From NCBI GenBank assembly GCA_964540965.1, contig CAZIOT010000022.1, positions 1 through 49,332 on the forward strand: 49,332 nucleotides of DNA, in the 5' to 3' direction. This stretch comes from JADYZU01 sp964540965. GTDB taxonomy: Bacteria; Pseudomonadota; Alphaproteobacteria; Rhodobacterales; Rhodobacteraceae. This document shows positions 16,107 to 24,000 of the stretch, piece by piece. The position numbers and the translations under genes were made by a program. Every line of letters starts with the position of its first letter. The stretch's first letter is position 1. The notes beneath the pieces are model-generated. The model saw nothing but the letters and a program-made list of their open reading frames with translations. It had not been told where the DNA came from and did no database searches.

Positions 16107-16189
16107 AACGCCAGTGTCGCGGGGCGCGGCCTGTCTGTCCAGCACCTGCGCGGGGCGCAACGCACCGCCCGCCCCCGCACGGCCAAAGG

Positions 16190-16218
16190 TTGCGCGGCCC
16201 CGCCCGTCCGCGTAAACG
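16190..16218 (+). promoter_or_regulatory. Predicted promoter of hisF (leaderless)
   Basis: TTGCGC 16190-16195, 17 bp, TAAACG 16213-16218; only 6 bases separate the -10 from ATG 16225, and there is no Shine-Dalgarno sequence, so a leaderless mRNA is predicted. Confidence 0.4.
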
Positions 16219-16224
16219 GGCGCC

Positions 16225-16986
16225 ATGCTCAAGACCCGCATCATTCCCTGCCTTGACGTGGCCGACGGCCGCGTGGTCAAGGGTGTCAACTTCGTCAACC
16301 TGATCGACGCCGGCGATCCGGTCGCCGCCGCGCAGGCCTATGACGCGGCGGGCGCGGACGAGCTGACCTTCCTTGACATCCATGCCACCCACGAAAACCG
16401 CGGCACGATGTTCGATCTGGTCACGCGGACCGCCGAACATTGCTTCATGCCGCTGACCGTCGGCGGCGGCGTCCGCACGCCCGAGGACGTGCGCGCCCTG
16501 CTGCTTGCCGGGGCCGACAAGGTGTCGTTCAACTCGGCCGCGGTGGCCGATCCCGATGTGGTGGCACGGTCGGCCGACCGGTTCGGCAGCCAGTGCATCG
16601 TCGTCGCCATCGACGCCCGCACCGTCGCGCCGGGCCGGTGGGAGATCTTCACCCACGGCGGCCGCAAGCCCACCGGCATCGACGCGGTGGAATTCGCCCG
16701 GACCGTGGCGGCCAAGGGGGCGGGAGAGATCCTGCTGACCAGCATGGACCGCGACGGCACCAAGGCCGGGTTCAACATTCCCCTGACCCGCGCCATCGCC
16801 GATGCGGTCGGGATTCCGGTGATCGCAAGTGGCGGGGTCGGCACGCTGGACCATTTCGTCGAAGGCGTGCGCGACGGCCACGCCAGCGCGGTCCTTGCCG
16901 CCTCGGTCTTTCACTTCGGCACCTTCACGATTCAAGAGGTGAAAGAGCATATGGCCGCGTCGGGGATCCCGGTGAGGCTGGAATGA
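16225..16986 (+). CDS. hisF: Imidazole glycerol phosphate synthase, cyclase subunit
   Basis: 253 residues, (beta-alpha)8 barrel partner of HisH. It cyclises PRFAR with ammonia to imidazole glycerol phosphate and AICAR. Markers: RIIPCLDVADGRVVKGVNF with the catalytic Asp, FLDIHATHENR, PLTVGGGVRTPEDVRALLLAGADKVSFNSAA, ILLTSMDRDGTKAGFN with the second Asp, and VIASGGVGTLDHF. Its stop overlaps the next ORF by 4 bases (ATGA), which in turn overlaps hisE. Confidence 0.97.
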   Translation: MLKTRIIPCLDVADGRVVKGVNFVNLIDAGDPVAAAQAYDAAGADELTFLDIHATHENRGTMFDLVTRTAEHCFMPLTVGGGVRTPEDVRALLLAGADKVSFNSAAVADPDVVARSADRFGSQCIVVAIDARTVAPGRWEIFTHGGRKPTGIDAVEFARTVAAKGAGEILLTSMDRDGTKAGFNIPLTRAIADAVGIPVIASGGVGTLDHFVEGVRDGHASAVLAASVFHFGTFTIQEVKEHMAASGIPVRLE

Positions 16987-17528
16987 GCGCGGCAGACGGC
17001 CCTGCCCCCGCGCCGTTCCGTCTGGACGGTTTCAATTTCCTCGCCGCCAGTCGCCTGATCCAGCGGCGGGCGATGCCGCGGCGCGCGACGGCTCTGCGCT
17101 GGGTCGCGCTGATCGGCCTGTCCATCGGGATGAGCGTTATTGTCGTGGGCGCGATCCACCACAACCGGCCCGCGTTCTATGGCGCCGGCCTGCTGGTGCT
17201 GGCAGCAATCGGCCTGTTGGCCCTTGTGTCCCGGCAGGTGAGCGCGCATTTCAACCGTCTGTTCCTGTCCGGCGCCACCATCGGCGGCACCTGCCGCGTG
17301 GTTCCCGCAGCCGACGGGCTGCATGTGACGACCGACCTCAGCCGCTCGGTCTTTGCCTGGGCCGGGATCACCGCGGTGGTGCCGCATGGCTCTGGTCTTC
17401 TCGTCCTGCTCGGACCGCTCCACTACCTGCCGATCCCCGCCGGTGCGTTTGCCACGACCGAAGCGCGCGACGCCTTTGCCGCCGATCTCCGGTCCCGATC
17501 CCTTGCCGCGAAAGGCCCCGCGTCATGA
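16983..17528 (+). CDS. YcxB-like membrane-anchored protein between hisF and hisE
   Basis: 181 residues. After a basic N-terminus (LIQRRAMPRRATALR) come two membrane helices (WVALIGLSIGMSVIVVGAI and AGLLVLAAIGLLALV), then a soluble domain of about 90 residues with VTTDLSRSVFAWAGITAVV and LVLLGPLHYLPIPAGAF, the pattern of YcxB-like C-terminal domains. It overlaps both hisF and hisE by 4 bases (ATGA), so it is translated within the his operon. No role in histidine synthesis is known for this family. Confidence 0.75.
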   Translation: MSAADGPAPAPFRLDGFNFLAASRLIQRRAMPRRATALRWVALIGLSIGMSVIVVGAIHHNRPAFYGAGLLVLAAIGLLALVSRQVSAHFNRLFLSGATIGGTCRVVPAADGLHVTTDLSRSVFAWAGITAVVPHGSGLLVLLGPLHYLPIPAGAFATTEARDAFAADLRSRSLAAKGPAS

Positions 17529-17839
17529 CCCTTGCCCGTCTTGCCGCCACCATCGAGGCCCGCAAGGGCGCCGACCCCGAGACCTCGTGGACGGCGAAAC
17601 TGCTGTCGAAGGGCCCCGAGAAATGCGCCGAGAAATTCGGCGAAGAGGCGATCGAGGCGATCATCGAGGCGGTGAAGGGCGACCGCGAGGCGCTGACGCG
17701 CGAGGCGGCGGATGTGATCTATCACCTGCTGGTCATGTGCGCCGCCCGCGGCGTGACGCTGGCCGGGATCGAGGCCGAACTTGACCGGCGCGAGGCGCAG
17801 TCGGGCATCGCGGAAAAGGCCGGGCGGGCGCAGCCGTAG
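17525..17839 (+). CDS. hisE: Phosphoribosyl-ATP pyrophosphatase
   Basis: 104 residues, an all-alpha MazG-like pyrophosphohydrolase for the second histidine step (PR-ATP to PR-AMP). Markers: TSWTAKLLSKGPEKCAEKFG and EEAIEAIIEAVKG, with EAADVIYHLLVM supplying the metal-binding Glu and Asp. It begins in the ATGA overlap with the YcxB-like gene. The separate HisI is not in the window. Confidence 0.96.
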   Translation: MTLARLAATIEARKGADPETSWTAKLLSKGPEKCAEKFGEEAIEAIIEAVKGDREALTREAADVIYHLLVMCAARGVTLAGIEAELDRREAQSGIAEKAGRAQP

Positions 17840-17873
17840 CGGTCGGCATCCCGCGCAAGGGCAAGAGGCGCAT

Positions 17874-17897
17874 GGTGGGCGGTTGCCCACCCTACGG
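17874..17897 (+). repeat. Second copy of the GGTGGGC/GCCCACC interspersed repeat
   Basis: 24 bases identical to 2089-2112, 34 bases after the hisE stop. It contains the inverted pair GGTGGGC and GCCCACC and could form a short hairpin. Confidence 0.7.
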
Positions 17898-17970
17898 CGC
17901 AAGGAGGCAGGCCCTTGCGGGACTGGCCCCCTGCCCTCATGCTTGACGTGGCCCTTCGGGAAGGAAGCCC

Positions 17971-18258
17971 ATGACCAAGACCCGCGTCGAAAACGTCCAC
18001 CGCCCCGGCAAAACCTATTCCGTCAACGCCGACAAACAGGCGGCGATGCAGGCGGCGGTGCTTGCCGTCCTGCCTGCGGCGGAACCCGGCATGACGCCGG
18101 CCGAGGTCATTGCCGCGGTCAAGCCGATCCTGCCGCAGGAATTGTTCCCCGGCGGCGACAAGGCCGGCTGGTGGATGAAATCGGTGCAGCTCGACCTCGA
18201 GGCGAAGGGTGTGATCCGCCGCGCAGACAAGCCGCCGGTACGGCTGTGGAAGGCGTGA
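17971..18258 (+). CDS. Small conserved protein, DUF6958-like
   Basis: 95 residues: VENVHRPGKTYSVNADKQ, AVLAVLPAAEPGMTPAEVIAAVKPILPQELFPGG, DKAGWWMKSVQLDLEAKGVIRR, ending RLWKA. The second half resembles a winged-helix: a helix pair, then a turn with basic residues. It matches my recollection of the DUF6958 group, whose function is unknown. ATG 17971 follows GGAAGG (17960-17965). It stands alone between hisE and metY on the same strand. Confidence 0.7.
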   Translation: MTKTRVENVHRPGKTYSVNADKQAAMQAAVLAVLPAAEPGMTPAEVIAAVKPILPQELFPGGDKAGWWMKSVQLDLEAKGVIRRADKPPVRLWKA

Positions 18259-18627
18259 TGCGCTGCCGCCGGCGGGGGACCGCGCAACCCGCGCCGCCCC
18301 CGGAGCGTGGGTGAAACCCGTGACCGTCGCCACGCCACATCGCAGGCCCTGACACGCGCCACGCCCCACGGGAGAGGCCGGAACCCGCGCCCAAAACCGC
18401 GGCAATCACCGGGCGGCCTGCCGAAGGGCGTTTTGCGCCAGAATACCTGCGCCGCACCGGCACCGCGGGCCATGATGGCCCCGATCTCGGATGGTCGCCG
18501 GTTTCGCCCGCGCCGTCCGGCGACGATTCCCGTCCCCCTGCCCGCGCCTTTCCGGCGCGTTTCGTCCGCCGCCCCCGTCGCGCGCGGAACGCTTCATCCC
18601 TATTTCGTCCGCCCCCTTCGCCCGAGG
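18259..18627. other. Intergenic region without a convincing gene (about 370 bp)
   Basis: Between the DUF6958-like gene and the metY promoter. G+C-rich, with many short inverted repeats but no ORF with family features in either strand. I looked for SAM-II, SAH and SAM/SAH riboswitch cores before metY and found none. A frame continuous with metY extends upstream but has no homology-like content and no start with a ribosome binding site. Confidence 0.6.
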
Positions 18628-18656
18628 TTGAGTGGCCGCGGCCTTCGGCCTACACC
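18628..18656 (+). promoter_or_regulatory. Predicted promoter of metY
   Basis: TTGAGT 18628-18633, 17 bp, TACACC 18651-18656. The spacer contains GGCCG...CGGCC and the flanks AGGT...ACCT, so the promoter is also an inverted repeat that could be an operator. metY ATG is at 18688 with AGGGAGGA upstream. Confidence 0.4.
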
Positions 18657-18687
18657 TGCAGCCGAACCACGATCAGGGAGGACGGGA

Positions 18688-19974
18688 ATGACCCGCGCTT
18701 ATGGTTTCGACACGCTGCAAGTCCATGCCGGCACCGAGCCCGATGCCGCCACCGGCGCCCGGCAGGTGCCGATCTATCAATCCACCGCCTTCGTGTTCAA
18801 GGACGCCGACCATGCGGCGCGGCTGTTCAATCTTCAGGAAGTCGGCTGGATCTATTCCCGTCTGACCAATCCGACTGTCGCGGCGCTGGCCAACCGTGTC
18901 GCGGCGCTGGAAGGGGCGGCGGGCGGCATCGCCTGTTCGTCGGGCCATGCGGCGCAGATCATGGCGCTGTTCCCGCTGATGGGGCCGGGGCGCAACATCA
19001 TCGCCTCGTCGCGGCTTTATGGCGGCACGATCACCCAGTTCAGCCAGACGATCAAACGCTTTGGCTGGTCGGCGAAATTCGTCGATACCGAGGATCTGTC
19101 GGCGGTCGAGGCCGCCATCGACGACAACACCCGCGCCATCTTTGCCGAGACCATCGCCAACCCCGGCGGCTATGTCACCGACATTCCGGCGCTGGCGCGG
19201 ATCGCCGATCTCAAGGGCATTCCGCTGATCATCGACAACACCACCGCGACACCCTACCTGTCGCGGCCGATGGAGATGGGGGCGACCATCGTCGTCCATT
19301 CGGCAACGAAATACCTGACCGGCAACGGCACCGTCACCGGCGGCATCGTGCTTGATTCAGGCAAGTTCGACTGGTCAGCCTCGGACAAGTTCCCCTCGCT
19401 GTCGCAGCCGGAACCGGCCTATCACGGGCTGGCCTTCCACCCTGCGCTCGGGTCGATGGCCTTCACCTTCCACTCCATCGCCGTCGGTCTGCGCGATCTG
19501 GGCATGACGATGAACCCGCAGGGCGCGCATTACACGCTGATGGGGATCGAGACGCTGTCCCTGCGCATGAAGAAGCATGTCGAGAATGCGCAGATCGTGG
19601 CGGAATATCTGGAACAGGATCCGCGGGTGACGCAGGTCACCTATCCGGGGCTCAAATCCTCGCCCTATCACCGCCGGGCCGAGGCGCTGCTGCCCAAGGG
19701 CGCCGGTGCGCTGTTCACCTTCGGCGTCAAGGGCGGCTATGACGCCTGCGTGCGGCTGGTCGACAACCTGAAACTGTTCAGCCATGTGGCGAACCTTGGC
19801 GACACCCGCAGCCTGGTGATCCATTCGGCCTCGACCACGCACCGGCAGCTGTCGCCGGAACAGAGGGCGGCGGCCGGGGCGGCGGACGATGTGGTGCGGC
19901 TGTCGATCGGGATCGAGGATCCCTCGGACATCATCGCCGATCTGGATCAGGCGCTGGCGGCGGCAACGGCGTAA
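18688..19974 (+). CDS. metY: O-acetylhomoserine (thiol)-lyase / sulfhydrylase
   Basis: 428 residues, the MetY length, Cys/Met-metabolism PLP family. It makes homocysteine (or methionine) from O-acetylhomoserine and sulfide (or methanethiol). Markers: FDTLQVHAGTEPDAATGAR, VPIYQSTAFVFKD, IYSRLTNPTVAALANRVAALEG, and VVHSATKYLTGNG with the PLP-binding Lys about residue 208; SLVIHSASTTHRQLS near the C-terminus. Its length and the RQVPIYQST start separate it from the shorter cystathionine synthases. ATG 18688 has a strong AGGGAGGA. Followed by a hairpin-containing dispersed repeat. Confidence 0.95.
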   Translation: MTRAYGFDTLQVHAGTEPDAATGARQVPIYQSTAFVFKDADHAARLFNLQEVGWIYSRLTNPTVAALANRVAALEGAAGGIACSSGHAAQIMALFPLMGPGRNIIASSRLYGGTITQFSQTIKRFGWSAKFVDTEDLSAVEAAIDDNTRAIFAETIANPGGYVTDIPALARIADLKGIPLIIDNTTATPYLSRPMEMGATIVVHSATKYLTGNGTVTGGIVLDSGKFDWSASDKFPSLSQPEPAYHGLAFHPALGSMAFTFHSIAVGLRDLGMTMNPQGAHYTLMGIETLSLRMKKHVENAQIVAEYLEQDPRVTQVTYPGLKSSPYHRRAEALLPKGAGALFTFGVKGGYDACVRLVDNLKLFSHVANLGDTRSLVIHSASTTHRQLSPEQRAAAGAADDVVRLSIGIEDPSDIIADLDQALAAATA

Positions 19975-20020
19975 GTCGTCCTTGCCGGGGGCCGGGCCTT
20001 GCGGCCCGGCCGCAAAGAAA

Positions 20021-20092
20021 GGGGGGCTTTCTGCCCCCCTCTTGGCCTGCGGCCAATTCACCCCCCGAGGATATTTTCGGACGAAGAATGAG
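20021..20092 (+). repeat. Terminator-like hairpin plus 39-bp dispersed repeat, copy A
   Basis: Stem GGGGGGC...GCCCCCC at 20021-20039 followed by TCTT, then a 39-base segment (20054-20092) identical to 32045-32083. It follows metY, as copy B follows phaZ. The stem probably terminates transcription. The 39-base tail, core GAGGATATTTTCGGACG, resembles a repeat I recall as frequent in Rhodobacterales intergenic regions. Confidence 0.75.
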
Positions 20093-20199
20093 TCTGGCGG
20101 GGATTTTCGTTTTCGGGCGGGGGTCGCCGACGGCGGGGCAATGCCTGATCCTGCGACCGGAGGGTCGCCGGACCTTTCGCCGCCCCTGACCCCAGCCGG

Positions 20200-20907
20200 T
20201 CAGTCGCCGTCGCCGATCTCGTAGACCAGCGTCACCGAGGCCGAGACCCCGACCTCGCCGCCCGAGACCGGCATCGGCGCGCCGGCGGCGGCCTCCATCC
20301 GCATGTCGTACATCACGGGCTGGGGCGCGTAGCTGCCCTGTTCCGTCAGCGTCACCAGATCGCCCAGCGCCACCCCCGCCGCCCCGGCGTAAAGCTCGGC
20401 CCGGGCGCGGGCGTCGGCCACCGCATCGGCCCGCGCCTCGTCCATTGCCGCCGAGGGATCGGCAAGGCCGAAGCTGATGCCGCCCAGCGAATTGGCGCCG
20501 TCGCTGACCACCGCGTCAAGCACACCGCCGACGATGCCGAGGTCGTGCACCTCGACCGTGACCGAGGTATGGGCGGCGTAGCCCGTCATCTTGGGCGTCG
20601 CGCCGGAATAGTCATAGACCGGATCCAGCCCCAGCGATCCGGTCTGGATGTCGGCCTGCGGGATGCCGGCGGCGACCAGCCGCTCCATCACCGGGCCCAT
20701 GGCGGCGGCCACCAGATCCATCGCCGCCCGCGCGGTCGGCGCCTCGTGCCGGACCCCGATCGAGAGGGTGGCCATGTCGGGCTTGACCTCGACCGTGGCT
20801 TCGCCGCTGACGGTGATGGTGCGCAGCGGCACATCCGCCAGCGCGGCGGCGGGGATCAGGGTGGCCAGGGCCAGGGCGGCCAGAGCGGGGCGGAAATGGG
20901 ATGTCAT
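20200..20907 (-). CDS. Periplasmic SIMPL (DUF541) domain protein
   Basis: 235 residues with a signal peptide (ALAALALATLIPAAALA, then DVPLRTITVSGEA). The SIMPL domain shows ITVSGEATVEVKPDMATLSIGV, AAGIPQADIQTGSLGLDPVYDY, YAAHTSVTVEV and EARADAVADARARAELYAGAAGV. Family members are periplasmic or outer-membrane associated (BP26/OMP28, YggE) and have been linked to oxidative-stress resistance, but no biochemical activity is settled. ATG 20907 is preceded by AAGGAG. Convergent with metY. Confidence 0.9.
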   Translation of the reverse strand: MTSHFRPALAALALATLIPAAALADVPLRTITVSGEATVEVKPDMATLSIGVRHEAPTARAAMDLVAAAMGPVMERLVAAGIPQADIQTGSLGLDPVYDYSGATPKMTGYAAHTSVTVEVHDLGIVGGVLDAVVSDGANSLGGISFGLADPSAAMDEARADAVADARARAELYAGAAGVALGDLVTLTEQGSYAPQPVMYDMRMEAAAGAPMPVSGGEVGVSASVTLVYEIGDGD

Positions 20908-21060
20908 GTCGGTCTCCTTCGCTGCCCCTTATCCGGGGCGACACCCCTGTGACGCAAGCCATCCGGCGATCCTTGGCGGCGGCCGGCGGAATTTCCGGGG
21001 GATCGGCGGTTGGCCTTGGCGGGAATCTGCCTTAGTCTTGCGCCGTTGACCGGATCGTGT

Positions 21061-21090
21061 TTGCCGCGGCCCGGCACAGGGTGCTAAGGC
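21061..21090 (+). promoter_or_regulatory. Predicted leaderless promoter of the 1088-residue membrane protein
   Basis: TTGCCG 21061-21066, 18 bp, TAAGGC 21085-21090, then 6 bases to ATG 21097 and no Shine-Dalgarno sequence. Same geometry as hisF. Confidence 0.4.
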
Positions 21091-21096
21091 CGTCCG

Positions 21097-24000
21097 ATGA
21101 AACCGAATTTCGCGCTGTCGCTGTCCTACGAAGGGATCAGGCTATACCATCGCTCGGCCGAGGGCTGGGACACCGTGGGCGAGGTGGCGCTGGATGCGCC
21201 CGACCTGTCGGCGGCGCTGGCTGACCTGCGGCGAAAGGGCGCCGCGCGCGATCCGGCGCCGATGCGCAGCAAGATCGTCATCCCCAACGACCAGATCCGC
21301 TATCTGGCGCTCGACACCACCCGCGCGACCGAGGAGGACGTGCTGGCGGCGATCGACGGTGCCACGCCCTATCCGATCACGGCGCTGGCGCATGATTCGC
21401 GCAAGGGCGGCGGACGCACCCATATCGCCGCCGTCGCGCGCGAGACGCTGGACGAGGCCGAAGCCTTTGCCGCCGAATACCAGTTCGCGCCGGTCGGTTT
21501 TGTCGCGGTGCCCGAACCGTTCACCTTTCCGGGCGAGCCGTTCTTCGGCCGCACCGCGCTGGCCGATGCGCTGCTTGCCGGGGACGAGGTGGAACGGGAT
21601 GCGGTGCCGGTGCGGGCGACTGCGGCTTCGGCGCTGAGCGTCACCGGGATCGCGCTGACGCGCGGGCCGGCGGTTGCGCCCGAGGCCGGCCCAAGCGGCG
21701 ATCCGGTCGCGCCCGAACCCGACGCGGGGCCGGGGGCGGCCCCCTGGGAACGCGCGGCGACCGCCGGGCCGGCAGATGGGGTGCCGGAAGCGGCTGAGGC
21801 GGCGAACGTCGCCGAAGTGGCCGGCGCGGACGCTGATCCGCCGACCGATCCGCAGCCGCAAGCCGCCTCAGAGCCCCCTGCCCTCGCGCCGGATGCGACG
21901 GACACGGCGGCAGAGGCCGGGCCCTCTCCGGCACCGGACCATGGACTGGGCGGCGAAACGCCCCCTGACTCCGCCGCACAGGCAGTCACGACCGCGCCAG
22001 AGGAGGAGGCCGCCAAAGCGGCCGATACCGCCCTGCCGCTGGACGATTCCCTGCCCCCCGCTGCATCGGCTGGCGACAGCCCCGACCCGGTGCCCGGGAC
22101 CACGGCTGCGGCAGATCCCGCCCTGCCGCTGGACATGTCGGCTGAAGGCGCGCCCGACGAGGCCGGCCGGCCGCCGGAAACCGTTGTGCCGGTTGCCTCA
22201 CCCGAAGCCGGGGCCGCCGGTCAGCCCGAAACGCCGACGACCGATGCCGGCGTTGTGCCGGGTGGGGACAAGGAAGCCGGCATCGAACCGGCCGATGCAG
22301 AGCCGACATCTTTGGCCGCCGAACCCGTCGCCCCGGTAGAGGAAAGCGACGCCCCCGCCGAAACCGATGCCCCCGTCCTGTTCGCCTCGCGCTCGCGCAG
22401 CTTGCGGGCGCCGGTCGAGGTGCCGCCGCCGGTGCGGGCGGTCGGGGCGGCCGTGCTCGGCGCCGAGCCGGTGTTTGCGCGCCGGGCCGAGGAACGGCCG
22501 GCGGACACGCAGCCGTCGCGGAAAGAGCCGACTTTGGCCCGCCCGCGGCCGGCCGAACCTGCGGTGGCCGAGCCTGCGCCCGACCTGCCCGCGCCGGCCG
22601 ACCTGACGCCGGCAGAAGCCGACGCGCCGGCCGCGGTGACCGAAACCGTCTCTCTTGCCCCCATCCCGGCGCGCGCGCCCGCCGCGCCGCCGGTCGTGCC
22701 CCCCCTGCGCCGCGTCGCCCCCGGCATGGCCCCGGCGATCGAGCCGGTGCCGCGCGGCGCGCCGATCGACGACATCGACGCCGACATTCCGCCGCTGCCG
22801 CGGGCCCGCGCCGCGACCCAGACGGCCCGCAGCCTGCCGGCAGGCAAACCGCGCCGGCTGCGGCTGGGCCTGATCCTGACGCTGGCACTGGTCGCCCTGC
22901 TGGCGCTGGTCGCCTGGTGGTCGACGACTTTGGAAGGCGGGTTGGCCAGCCTGTTCGGCGGCAGCGCCGAAACCGCGGTGGCGACGGCGGAACCCGCCGA
23001 AACCGCCGCCCCCGTCACCGCCGAGGACGCCGCCGTCGCCGCCCTTGCCGCACAGGAACCCGTCGCCGAAACGCCGGCGGAACCCGTCGTCGACGATCTG
23101 GCGGCGGGCATTCCCACCGACACCCTGGTCACCCCGGACGAGGCCGACCGTTTCTATGCCGCGACCGGCGTCTGGCTGCGCGCGCCGCGCCTGCCGCTGA
23201 TGCCCGAGACCGAGGATCTGGCCGGGCTTGCCGCCACCCTGGCCGAGGACAGCGATCCCGCCGGCACGGTTCTGGCCGCGCTGCCGACCGGCGCCGGGCT
23301 GGCCCCCGATGCCGGGCTGCCGGTGCAGCCGGTGCCCGCCGATCCCGGCACCGTCTATGACCGCGACGACCGCGGGCTGATCCGCGCCACGCCGGAGGGC
23401 GTTCTGCTGCCGACCGGCGCCATGCTCTTTGCCGGGGCCCCGGCGCTGGTGCCGCCGACCCGGCCCGGCACTCCGCCGCCCGCACCGCTCGCCGTCGCCG
23501 CGGCGACGGCCGAGGCCGGCATGCGGCCGCTGCTTCGCCCCGACAGCGTCACCGCGGCCGCCGTTGCCGCCGGGGTGATCGCCGCCGATGATGCCGCGAC
23601 CGAGACCGCGGCCGCGCTTGCGGCGGCCGTCGCCGCCCCGGCGGTCAATGCCAATCTGGGCGGCGTGTCGCTGAACGGCCTGCGCCCGGCATCGCGCCCC
23701 GAAGGCGTGGCACCCGTGGTGCTGCCGCCCTGGGACGGGCCGGCGGTGCCGGCAAGGCCGGCGGGCCTTGCCCCGGAAGGTGCGACATCGGTGCCCGAAA
23801 CCGCCGCGCCGGTGGACGATCTGGAAGGGGCCCTGTCGGCGATCATGGCGGCGGCGCCCGATCCGGTGGCCGGCGCCTCGGCCCAGGCGGTGCCGATGGC
23901 GCTGCGGCCGGACGCAAGGCCGGGCAATTTCAGCCGCGTGGTGCAGAACCAGACGCAGCTCATGGCCCGGGCACAACAGCAGCAGCAACAGCAGCAGGCC

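Noticed and set aside
18560..18687. SAM-type riboswitch before metY
   Set aside because: The hairpin-like segment does not fit SAM-II, SAH or SAM/SAH cores, and is explained by the promoter inverted repeat.
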